A DNA stretch of 40,259 nucleotides from Pseudomonadota bacterium (GTDB taxonomy: Bacteria > Pseudomonadota > Gammaproteobacteria > Burkholderiales > Burkholderiaceae_C). The stretch spans positions 1 through 40,259 of the forward strand of contig CAUJIM010000085.1 of the NCBI GenBank assembly GCA_963205335.1, given 5' to 3'. Shown piece by piece: positions 33,535 through 40,259 of this stretch. Position 1 is the first letter of the stretch, and the number at the start of each line of letters is the position of its first letter. Position numbers and translations under genes: made by a program. The notes below the pieces were generated by a model, which was given only the letters and a program-made list of their open reading frames with translations, had not been told where the DNA came from and ran no database searches.

Positions 33535-33894
33535 ATGAGCACTGCCGCCAATGCACCGCGCCCGAGCGTGATGCAGCTCAACATCAAGGACAAGGCCGCG
33601 CTGCACGCGGCCTACATTCCCTTCTTCGCGGACGGCGGCATCTTCGTGCCCACGGCGCGCGAGTACCGGCTGGGCGACGACGTCTACGTGCTGCTGTCGC
33701 TGCCCGACGAGCCGCAGCGCTACCCGGTCGCGGGCCGGGTGGCCTGGGTCACGCCCGCGCGGGCGGGCGGCAACCGCACGCAGGGCGTGGGCGTGCAGTT
33801 CCCCAAGGACGACAAGTCGCTCCAGCTCAAGCTCAAGATCGAGGAAATCCTCGGCCCCATGCTGGGCGCGGACAAGCCGACGCAGACGATCTAG
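33535..33894 (+). CDS. pilZ: PilZ domain protein (type IV pilus biogenesis PilZ)
   Basis: This 119-residue protein carries the PilZ fold (VMQLNIKDKAALHAAYIPFF, GGIFVPTAREYRLGDDVYVLL, GRVAWVTP, GVGVQFPKDD). It lacks the RxxxR and D/NxSxxG motifs for c-di-GMP. That is typical of the true PilZ of type IV pili, which acts through protein partners such as FimX and PilB. Its place between holB and tatD is the conserved one. ATG 33535; ribosome binding site weak. Confidence 0.93.
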   Translation: MSTAANAPRPSVMQLNIKDKAALHAAYIPFFADGGIFVPTAREYRLGDDVYVLLSLPDEPQRYPVAGRVAWVTPARAGGNRTQGVGVQFPKDDKSLQLKLKIEEILGPMLGADKPTQTI

Positions 33895-33937
33895 GGCCGG
33901 CGCGGCCCCTGCGGAGCCGGCGCTCCGCTTTGCACCC

Positions 33938-34747
33938 ATGTTCGTTGACTCCCACTGCCATTTGACCGAGCCCTCGCTGCGCCCGCAGCTGGAGGCGATC
34001 CGCGCCGCGATGGCGCAGGCGCGGGTGGACCGCGCGCTGTGCATCTGCACCACGCTGGAAGAGTTCCCCGAGGTGCACCGGCTCGCCACCGACCACGACA
34101 ACTTCTGGGCCACGGTCGGCGTGCACCCGGAGAACGAGGGCGTGGCCGAGCCGGACGTGCCGGGGCTGGTGCGGCTGGCGCGGCTGCCGCGCGTCGTCGC
34201 GGTCGGCGAGACCGGGCTCGACTACTACGACCTGCAGGAGCGCAAGGGCGGGCGCGGCGTGGCCGACCTCGAGTGGCAGCGCGCGCGCTTTCGCGTGCAC
34301 ATCCGCGCCGCGCGGGCCGCGCGCAGGCCGCTGGTGATCCACACCCGCAGTGCCTCGGACGACACGCTCGCCATCCTGCGCGAGGAGGGCGAGGACGGCA
34401 GCGCCGGCAGCGCCGGCGGGGTGTTCCACTGCTTCACCGAGACCATGGAGGTGGCGCGCGCGGCGCTCGACATGGGCTTCTACATCTCGTTCTCCGGCAT
34501 CGTCACGTTCAAGAACGCGCAGCACCTGCGCGACGTGGCGGCCTTCGTGCCGCTGGAGCGCATGCTCATCGAGACCGACAGCCCCTACCTCGCGCCGGTG
34601 CCCATGCGCGGCAAGACCAACAACCCCTCGTACGTGCCCTACGTGGCGCAGCAGCTGGCGCAGACCCGGGGGCTCGCGCTCGACGCCGTGGCCGAGGCGA
34701 CGAGCCGCAATTTCGAGGCGCTGTTCCTTTCGGGAACCGCGGCGTGA
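33938..34747 (+). CDS. tatD: TatD family deoxyribonuclease
   Basis: This 269-residue metal-dependent hydrolase has the first metal motif VDSHCHL, VGVHPEN, the metal glutamate in VAVGETGLDYY, VIHTRSASDD, FHCFTETME and the late aspartate in IETDSPYLAP. The family acts as 3'-5' exonuclease or DNA-repair nuclease. It follows pilZ by 43 nt. The stop overlaps the GTG start of the ankyrin-repeat gene. Confidence 0.93.
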   Translation: MFVDSHCHLTEPSLRPQLEAIRAAMAQARVDRALCICTTLEEFPEVHRLATDHDNFWATVGVHPENEGVAEPDVPGLVRLARLPRVVAVGETGLDYYDLQERKGGRGVADLEWQRARFRVHIRAARAARRPLVIHTRSASDDTLAILREEGEDGSAGSAGGVFHCFTETMEVARAALDMGFYISFSGIVTFKNAQHLRDVAAFVPLERMLIETDSPYLAPVPMRGKTNNPSYVPYVAQQLAQTRGLALDAVAEATSRNFEALFLSGTAA

Positions 34748-35418
34748 GCGTCGGGCGCCGCCGCCTGCTCGCGGCACTGGCCCTGCCGTGGTTCGCGCCT
34801 TTGGCGCGGGCCGATGCCTATGCCGAATTCTTCCGGGCGATCGCGCTCGACGATGGCCGAGCGGTGGCCGACCTGCTGCGTCGCGGCTTCGACCCCAATG
34901 CGCGCGATGCCCACCGCCAGCCGGCGCTGATCGTGGCGCTGCACGAGGATTCGCGCCAGGCGGCGCAGGCGCTGCTGGCCAGCGCCGAGCTCAGGGTCGA
35001 GGAGCGCAACGCCAAGGACGAGAGCGCGCTGATGATGGCCGCGCTGAGCGGCAACCTGCAGGCGGCGCGCACGCTGATCGCGCGCGATGCCGACGTCAAC
35101 AAGACCGGCTGGACGCCGCTGCACTACGCCGCCAGCAGCAGCGCACCCGAGGCGGTGGACATGGTGCGGCTGCTGCTCGAGCATGCCGCCTACATCGACG
35201 CGGCCTCGCCCAATGGCACCACGCCCGTGATGATGGCGGCGCGCTACGGCCAGATCGACGTGGCGCGCCTGCTGTTGCAGGAGGGCGCCGATCCGGCGCT
35301 GAGGAACCAGCAGGGCCTGACTGCGATCGACTTCGCCCGCCAGGCCGGGCGCGATGGGCTGGTGCAGGACATCCTCGCGGCCGTGCGGCGCAGCCGCGCC
35401 AGCGGCGGCAAGTGGTAG
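34744..35418 (+). CDS. Exported ankyrin-repeat protein
   Basis: This 224-residue protein has an N-terminal signal peptide with a twin-arginine-like start (VGRRRLLAALALPWFAPLARA, split by eye into basic and hydrophobic parts). Four or more ankyrin repeats follow, for example DESALMMAALSGNLQAARTLI, GWTPLHYAASSSAPEAVDMV and GTTPVMMAARYGQIDVARLL. Ankyrin repeats mediate protein contacts; no catalytic part is visible. GTG 34744 overlaps the tatD stop, so translation is probably coupled. The partner is unknown. It is convergent with msbA. Confidence 0.87.
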   Translation: MSVGRRRLLAALALPWFAPLARADAYAEFFRAIALDDGRAVADLLRRGFDPNARDAHRQPALIVALHEDSRQAAQALLASAELRVEERNAKDESALMMAALSGNLQAARTLIARDADVNKTGWTPLHYAASSSAPEAVDMVRLLLEHAAYIDAASPNGTTPVMMAARYGQIDVARLLLQEGADPALRNQQGLTAIDFARQAGRDGLVQDILAAVRRSRASGGKW

Positions 35419-35491
35419 GGCGCACGCGGCTTTCCCGGCAGGGTGCTGATGGGAAATCGGGCTGCAGGCGCCGGCCGGCGCGCGCGGCCAG

Positions 35492-37288
35492 CTATGGTTT
35501 TTGCTGCCCCGTCGTGACCGACTGCAGCCGGGCGTACAGGCCGTCCACCGCCATCAGCGCGGCGTGCGTGCCCTCTTCGACGATGCGCCCGTGCTCCATG
35601 ACGACGACGCGGTCGGCGTGCTCTATGGTCGACAGCCGGTGCGCGATCACCAGCGTCGTGCGTCCGCGCATCAGGCGCTGCAGCGCTTCCTGCACCAGGC
35701 GCTCGGAGGCGGTGTCCAGCGCCGACGTGGCCTCGTCCAGGATCAGGATCGGCGCGTCCTTGTAGAGCGCGCGGGCGATCGCGAGCCGCTGGCGCTGCCC
35801 GCCCGACAGCTGCGCGGCGTTGTGTCCCGCGATGGTGCGCATGCCCTGCGGCAGCTGCGCCACGTGCCCCATCAGGTTGGCCGCCGCCAGGCACTCGGCC
35901 ACGCGGGCCTCGTCGATCGTGCTGCCCAGCGCCACGTTGGCGGCGATGCTGGTGTTGAACATCACCACGTCCTGGCTCACCAGGGCGAACTGGGCGCGCA
36001 GCGCGCTCAGCTTCCAGTCCTGCAGTGGCACGCCGTCGAGCGTGATGCTGCCCGCGTCGGGCGCGATGAAGCGCGGCAGCAGGTTCACCAGCGTGGTCTT
36101 GCCCGCGCCCGAGGGGCCGACCAGCGCCACGACCTCGCCGGGCGCGATCGTCAGCGTGATGCCGTCGAGCGCCGGGGCCTGCTCCGGATGGAAGGACACG
36201 CGCACGCCGCGCAGCGCGATCTCTCCCCGCGCCCTGTCCGCGGTGTGCGCGCCCTCGGTTTCCGGTGCGGTGCCTTCGAGCAGACGCAGGCCGCGTTCGA
36301 GCGCCGCGACGCCGCGCGTGATGGGCGTGGCCACGTCGGCCAGGCGGCGGATCGGCGTGATCAGCATCAGCATCGCGGTGATGAACGCGGCGAACCCGCC
36401 CACGCTGACGCTTTGCGCGCCGCCATCGCGGCTCTGCCACAGGGCGATGCAGATCACCGCCGAGAGCGCCGCCGCCGACAGCAGCTGGATGGCCGGCGTC
36501 ATCGCGCCCGACGCCACGATGGACTTCATCGCCAGGCGCCGCAGGCGCTCGCTGAGCTGTTCGAAGCGCGCCGTCTCCTGCGCCTGCGCGTCGTGCAGCC
36601 GGACCATGCGGTGCGCCAGCACGTTTTCCTCCACTACGTAGGCCAGGTCGTCGGTAGCCTCCTGGCTGCTCTTGGTGATGTGGTACAGGCGCCGTGACAG
36701 CGTCTTCATGACCCATGCGACCGCCGGCACCATGACCGCGACGATCAGCGTCAACTGCCAGTTCAGGTACAGCAGGTAGCCGAGCAGCGCGAGCACCGTG
36801 AAGCTGTCGCGCGACAGCCCCATGAGCGCCTGCACCAGCACGCTGAAGCCGTTCTGCACCTCGTAGACCACGGTGTTCGAGAGCGCGCTGGCCGACTGCC
36901 GGTTGAACACTTCCATGCGCGCCACCATCAGCCGCCCGAACAGCGCGGTGCGCAGCCGCACCATGCCCTCGTTGGCGATGCGCGCCAGCGCGTACTTGCC
37001 GACGAACTGCGCCACGCCGCGCACCATGAAGACGCCGATGATCGCCACCGGCACGAGCCACAGCGCCAGGGTCCCTTCGGTGAAACCCTTGTCGATCAGG
37101 GGTTTGAGCAGCGCCGGGATCAGCGGCTCGGTGAACGCCGCGACGATGGTGGTGAGCACCGCCACGACCCATTCCAGGCGCTGGTGGCCGAAGTAGGCCC
37201 GCAGCCGCCCGAGCCGCGCGAGCAAGGGGCCGGAGGCCGTGCCCGCCGGCGTGCCGTCTTGCGACGCGCTATGATTGCTATCCTGCAT
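35492..37288 (-). CDS. msbA: Lipid A export permease / ATP-binding protein MsbA
   Basis: This 598-residue ABC half-transporter has an N-terminal six-helix membrane domain (about 40-320). The nucleotide-binding domain has Walker A GPSGAGKTT (about 391-399), Q-loop ALVSQDVVMFN, signature LSGGQRQR, Walker B ILILDEATSALD and the switch IAHRLS. The homodimer flips lipid A-core from the inner to the outer leaflet. Related LPS or peptide exporters are possible, but FEVEFRN-like beta-strand spacing and length fit MsbA. ATG 37288; no strong ribosome binding site. Divergent from tolB. Confidence 0.9.
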   Translation of the reverse strand: MQDSNHSASQDGTPAGTASGPLLARLGRLRAYFGHQRLEWVVAVLTTIVAAFTEPLIPALLKPLIDKGFTEGTLALWLVPVAIIGVFMVRGVAQFVGKYALARIANEGMVRLRTALFGRLMVARMEVFNRQSASALSNTVVYEVQNGFSVLVQALMGLSRDSFTVLALLGYLLYLNWQLTLIVAVMVPAVAWVMKTLSRRLYHITKSSQEATDDLAYVVEENVLAHRMVRLHDAQAQETARFEQLSERLRRLAMKSIVASGAMTPAIQLLSAAALSAVICIALWQSRDGGAQSVSVGGFAAFITAMLMLITPIRRLADVATPITRGVAALERGLRLLEGTAPETEGAHTADRARGEIALRGVRVSFHPEQAPALDGITLTIAPGEVVALVGPSGAGKTTLVNLLPRFIAPDAGSITLDGVPLQDWKLSALRAQFALVSQDVVMFNTSIAANVALGSTIDEARVAECLAAANLMGHVAQLPQGMRTIAGHNAAQLSGGQRQRLAIARALYKDAPILILDEATSALDTASERLVQEALQRLMRGRTTLVIAHRLSTIEHADRVVVMEHGRIVEEGTHAALMAVDGLYARLQSVTTGQQKP

Positions 37289-37341
37289 GAACGGCGGATT
37301 CTACGTTGAGGCAATTGCGCGAAGGCACAGTTTGTCACAGG

Positions 37342-37366
37342 GCATGCTACGGAAAGCGTAACATGC
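37342..37366. promoter_or_regulatory. Palindrome in the msbA-tolB intergenic region
   Basis: GCATGCTACG (37342-37351), spacer GAAAG, CGTAACATGC (37357-37366): 10-bp inverted arms with one mismatch, 44 bp before the tolB ATG. It could be a regulator binding site or a leader hairpin. No T-run follows, so a terminator is unlikely. A TTGTCA at 37332 is the nearest -35-like box. Confidence 0.45.
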
Positions 37367-37409
37367 AAAGCTTTGCCAGGTTGCATTTTTCGCTGGTTCC
37401 ATTTTGCCC

Positions 37410-38732
37410 ATGATTCCTGACCGCTATCACTTCGCAGTGCGAGCGTCCTCGGCCGCGCTGCGGCTGTCGCGCCGCCAGGCCGTCGGCGCCGCAGCGCTTC
37501 TGGCCAGTCTCCCGTCCCTCGCGCAGTTCCGCGTCGAGATCACCGGCGTCGGCCTGTCCCAGATTCCCATCGCCATCGCCGCGCTGCGCGGCGAGGAGCA
37601 GTCGCCGCAGAAGATTTCCGCCATCGTCCAGGCGGATCTCGAGCGCAGCGGCCGCTTCGCCGGCGTCGACGCCGGCGGGGCGGGGCTGGACGAAACCTCG
37701 CGCGTCGACCTGGCGCAGTGGCGCGAGCGCAAGGCCGACGCGCTGAACGTGGGCAGCGTCAGCCGGCTGTCCGACGGGCGCTACGACGTGCGCTTCAGGC
37801 TCTGGGACGTGGTCAAGGCCCAGGATCTGGGGGGCCAGGGCTTCGTGGTCACGCAGGCCGACCTGCGCCTCGTGGCCCACCGCATCGCCGACTTCATCTA
37901 CGAGAAACTCACGGGGGAGCGCGGCATCTTCTCCACCCGCATCGCGTACGTCACCAAGGTGGGCGCGCGCTACAGCCTCTGGGTGGCCGACGCCGACGGT
38001 GAAAACGCGCAGTCCGCGCTCTCCAGCCCGGAGCCGATCATTTCGCCGGCGTGGTCGCCCTCGGGCACGCAGCTGGCCTACGTTTCGTTCGAATCGCGCA
38101 AGCCCGTGGTGTACGTGCACGACATCGCCACCGGCCGCAGGCGGCTCATTGCCAATTTCCGCGGCTCCAACAGCGCGCCGGCCTGGTCGCCCGACGGGCG
38201 GACCCTGGCCGTGACGCTCTCGCGCGACGGCGGCTCGCAGCTCTACACCATCGGCGCCAACGGCGGCGAGCCGCACCGGCTGATGCAGAGCAGCGGCATC
38301 GACACCGAGCCGGTCTATTCCAGCGACGGGAGCACGATCTACTTCGTCAGCGATCGCGGCGGGTCGCCGCAGATCTATCGCGTCGCGACGGGTGGCGGCA
38401 ACGCGGAACGGGTCACCTTCCAGGGCAACTACAACATCTCCCCCAGCATCAGTCCGGACGGACAGTGGCTGGCGTACGTCGCGCGCGTGGGCGGGGCGTT
38501 CAAGCTGCACGTGATGGACTTGAAATCGGGCAGCGTGACGGCGCTCACCGATACCAGTGCCGACGAAAGCCCCAGCTTCGCGCCCAACGGCAAGCTGCTC
38601 GTCTACGCGACGCGCCTGCAGGGCAGGGAGGCGCTGATGACCACGACGCTGGACGGCAAGATCAAGGCACGCCTGGCCGGGCAGAGCGGGGATATCCGCG
38701 AGCCCGCCTGGGGGCCGTTTCAAAAACAGTAA
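37410..38732 (+). CDS. tolB: Tol-Pal system protein TolB
   Basis: This 440-residue periplasmic protein has an N-terminal domain (about 42-170; QFRVEITGVGLSQIPIAIAAL) and a six-bladed beta-propeller with repeated WSP/SPDG motifs (PAWSPSGTQLAYVS, PAWSPDGRTLAV, PVYSSDGSTIYFVS, PSISPDGQWLAYVA). It links Pal and outer-membrane proteins to the TolQRA motor during constriction. The signal peptide is long with SRRQAVGAAALLASLPSLA, resembling a twin-arginine signal. ATG 37410 is used; TTG 37404 is also in frame. In this window tolB opens the unit: tolQRA are not directly upstream. Confidence 0.94.
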   Translation: MIPDRYHFAVRASSAALRLSRRQAVGAAALLASLPSLAQFRVEITGVGLSQIPIAIAALRGEEQSPQKISAIVQADLERSGRFAGVDAGGAGLDETSRVDLAQWRERKADALNVGSVSRLSDGRYDVRFRLWDVVKAQDLGGQGFVVTQADLRLVAHRIADFIYEKLTGERGIFSTRIAYVTKVGARYSLWVADADGENAQSALSSPEPIISPAWSPSGTQLAYVSFESRKPVVYVHDIATGRRRLIANFRGSNSAPAWSPDGRTLAVTLSRDGGSQLYTIGANGGEPHRLMQSSGIDTEPVYSSDGSTIYFVSDRGGSPQIYRVATGGGNAERVTFQGNYNISPSISPDGQWLAYVARVGGAFKLHVMDLKSGSVTALTDTSADESPSFAPNGKLLVYATRLQGREALMTTTLDGKIKARLAGQSGDIREPAWGPFQKQ

Positions 38733-38771
38733 TTTTCTTTTTCAGGACAACGCTCCATTGGAGAGACACAC

Positions 38772-39308
38772 ATGAAGTACTTCCGTTTCAATCGCATGTC
38801 GCTTGCCTTGGTTGCCACCGCTCTGGTGGTGGGCTGCAGCTCGGGTGTCAAGCTCAACGACGTCCCGGTCGAGGACAGGGGAGCGGTCGCTACCAACCAG
38901 GGGGCGGGCGGCGCCGGGCAGAGCAGCGTTGCGCCCGTCGACCTCAATGCGTCCGCGGGCACGGCGGCCGGCCCGGTGGGCGTGGCGCGCATCGTGTATT
39001 TCGACTTCGACAGCTATGCCGTCAAGCCCGAGTACCAGTCGCTGCTCGACGCGCACGCGCGTTACCTCAAGAGCCACAACGCCACCCGCGTGATGATCGA
39101 GGGGCATACCGACGAGCGCGGTGGCCGCGAGTACAACCTGGCCTTGGGCCAGAAACGCGCCGAAGCGGTGCGGCGCGCCCTTGGCCTGATCGGCGTGCCG
39201 GATGCGCAGATGGAAGCCGTGAGCCTCGGCAAGGAAAAACCGGCGGTGCAGGGTTCGTCCGAAGAAGCCTACGCGAAGAACCGCCGCGTCGAGCTGACCT
39301 ACCACTGA
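38772..39308 (+). CDS. pal: Peptidoglycan-associated lipoprotein Pal
   Basis: This 178-residue outer-membrane lipoprotein has a lipobox (LVVGC, lipidated Cys near residue 22). A Gly/Ala-rich linker follows, then an OmpA-like domain with IVYFDFDSYAVKPEYQ, MIEGHTDERGGREYNLALGQ (about 110-129) and NRRVEL near the end. It anchors the outer membrane to peptidoglycan and binds TolB. GGAGAGA lies 8 nt upstream of the ATG. It follows tolB by 39 nt. Confidence 0.96.
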   Translation: MKYFRFNRMSLALVATALVVGCSSGVKLNDVPVEDRGAVATNQGAGGAGQSSVAPVDLNASAGTAAGPVGVARIVYFDFDSYAVKPEYQSLLDAHARYLKSHNATRVMIEGHTDERGGREYNLALGQKRAEAVRRALGLIGVPDAQMEAVSLGKEKPAVQGSSEEAYAKNRRVELTYH

Positions 39309-39321
39309 GGGGGCGGGGCGC

Positions 39322-40098
39322 ATGCAGGCAAACCCTTCGCGCATTTGGCTGGCCATCGCCTGCGCCGTGATGATGGCGTGGTCTTCCGTGGGCCACGCGG
39401 CGCTTTTCGAGGACGACGAGGCGCGCCGCGCCATTCTGGAGATGCGCCAGCGCATCGATGCGCTGCAGCAGGCCGCGCAGCGCAACAGCGAGCGCTCGGG
39501 TGACGAGACGTCGCAGGTGCGCCGCAGCCTGCTCGATCTGCAGACCCAGATCGAGTCGCTGCGCACCGACATGGCCACGCTGCGCGGTGAAAACGAGCAG
39601 CTGCGCCGCGAGCTGGCCGACGTGCAGCGCCGCCAGAAGGACATCGCGCAAGGCGTGGACGAGCGCCTGCGCAAGTTCGAGCCCGTGAAGGTCCAGGTCG
39701 ACGGCCAGGAATTCAATGTCGAGCCCGCCGAAAAGAACGACTTCGAGGCTGCGCTGGCGACGTTCCGGGCCGGCAAGTTCGCGGATGCGGCCAGCGCGTT
39801 CGAGGCCTTCGTGCGCCAGTACCCGCAGTCGGGCTACCTGCCCTCGGCGCGGTTCTGGCTGGGCAACGCGCAGTACGCCACCCGCTCGTACAAGGATGCG
39901 ATAGGCAACTTCAAGGCCCTGCTGGCGGCGTCGCCCAGCCATGCGCGCGCGCCCGAGGCGGCGCTGTCGATCGCCAACTGCCAGGTCGAGCTCAAGGACA
40001 CCAAGGCTGCCCGCAAGACGCTCGAGGATCTGCTGCGTGCCTATCCGCAGTCCGAGGCCGCGGCGGCCGCCAAGGAGCGCCTGGCGCGCCTGAAGTGA
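39322..40098 (+). CDS. cpoB: Cell division coordinator CpoB (YbgF)
   Basis: This 258-residue periplasmic protein has a signal peptide (about 1-26, cleavage after GHA). A trimerising coiled coil (about 30-110) follows, then TPR repeats typical of YbgF (DFEAALATFRAGKFADAASAF, SARFWLGNAQYATRSYKDAI, then LEDLLRAYPQSEAA). It coordinates PBP1B synthesis with Tol-Pal constriction. It follows pal by 13 nt and overlaps the start of tcdA. Confidence 0.95.
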   Translation: MQANPSRIWLAIACAVMMAWSSVGHAALFEDDEARRAILEMRQRIDALQQAAQRNSERSGDETSQVRRSLLDLQTQIESLRTDMATLRGENEQLRRELADVQRRQKDIAQGVDERLRKFEPVKVQVDGQEFNVEPAEKNDFEAALATFRAGKFADAASAFEAFVRQYPQSGYLPSARFWLGNAQYATRSYKDAIGNFKALLAASPSHARAPEAALSIANCQVELKDTKAARKTLEDLLRAYPQSEAAAAAKERLARLK

Positions 40099-40259
40099 GC
40101 GCGGTGCCTGCAGCGGCGCTCCAGGAACCGGCGTCCGAGCGCAGCCTTGCCGGTTTGGCGCGGCTCTATGGCGAGGCCGGTGCGCGCCGCATCCGCGGCG
40201 CGCACGTCGCGGGGGTCGGGATCGGCGGAGTCGGCGCCTGGGCCGCGGAAGCGCGGGCG
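40095..40259 (+). CDS. tcdA: tRNA threonylcarbamoyladenosine dehydratase TcdA (partial, runs off the window)
   Basis: The 55 visible codons start at GTG 40095, overlapping the cpoB stop. They read ERSLAGLARLYGEAGARRI, then HVAGVGIGGVGAWAAEA, the Rossmann nucleotide-binding start of the ThiF/MoeB/E1-like family. The LARLYGE-GARRI start is typical of TcdA/CsdL (YgdL). The enzyme cyclises t6A to ct6A in tRNAs. The rest of the protein is outside the window, so other E1-like members are not fully excluded. Confidence 0.75.
   Translation, partial: MSAVPAAALQEPASERSLAGLARLYGEAGARRIRGAHVAGVGIGGVGAWAAEARA

Noticed and set aside
35468-35481. 14-bp perfect palindrome GCGCCGGCCGGCGC between the ankyrin gene and msbA as a terminator
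   Set aside because: It has no loop and no T-run. In such GC-rich DNA it may be chance; a weak bidirectional role cannot be shown.

Overview
The window is high-G+C DNA from a betaproteobacterium, most likely Burkholderiales and probably Comamonadaceae. This is inferred from gene content and order: a Bug-family (TctC) periplasmic binding protein, the mltG-tmk-holB-pilZ-tatD block, 6S RNA directly downstream of zapA, and short dispersed A+T-richer repeats of a kind I associate with that family. I see no phage, insertion sequence, CRISPR array or tRNA.

Layout. (1) 62-3875: a candidate sigma-28 (FliA) promoter followed by two overlapping c-di-GMP turnover genes, an HD-GYP protein and a three-PAS GGDEF-EAL protein. 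(2) 4003-4870, minus strand: a small ZapB-like coiled-coil gene, zapA, then a 6S RNA gene with its own sigma-70 promoter. (3) 4919-21114: a long cobalamin region. It opens with a cobalamin riboswitch before btuB and continues cobU, btuF, btuC, btuD, cobO, ogt, cbiB, cobD (apparently frameshifted), cobQ, cobT, an MFS transporter, a serine hydrolase, an antisense LysE exporter, cobS and cobC. It covers B12 or corrinoid uptake, adenosylation, aminopropanol arm and nucleotide loop assembly. No corrin-ring genes are visible, so it is either the late part of a split pathway or a salvage system. (4) 21163-25199: an organic-acid islet of visibly lower G+C, with a Bug binding protein, an alpha/beta hydrolase broken at a poly-C tract, a tartrate-dehydrogenase-like enzyme and a divergent LysR regulator. 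(5) 25261-29826: tenA, an exported hydratase-like protein, an MscS channel, an alpha/beta hydrolase, and a thioesterase-acetyltransferase fusion. (6) 29881-35418: ygfZ, divergent from the housekeeping run mltG-tmk-holB-pilZ-tatD-ankyrin protein. (7) 35492-40259: msbA, divergent from tolB-pal-cpoB and the start of tcdA, which runs off the window.

The least ordinary signals are: (a) a family of short A+T-richer elements with a GCGCTTG/CAAGCGC dyad, some of which lie in frame inside genes (cobU, cobS, probably tmk) and others at gene ends; (b) a 92-bp element with inverted ends immediately before the cobC start codon; (c) two apparent slippage frameshifts, a CT duplication in cobD and a C8 tract in the hydrolase; (d) a flagellar-type promoter for c-di-GMP enzymes; and (e) a DNA-repair methyltransferase gene translationally coupled into the cobalamin operon.
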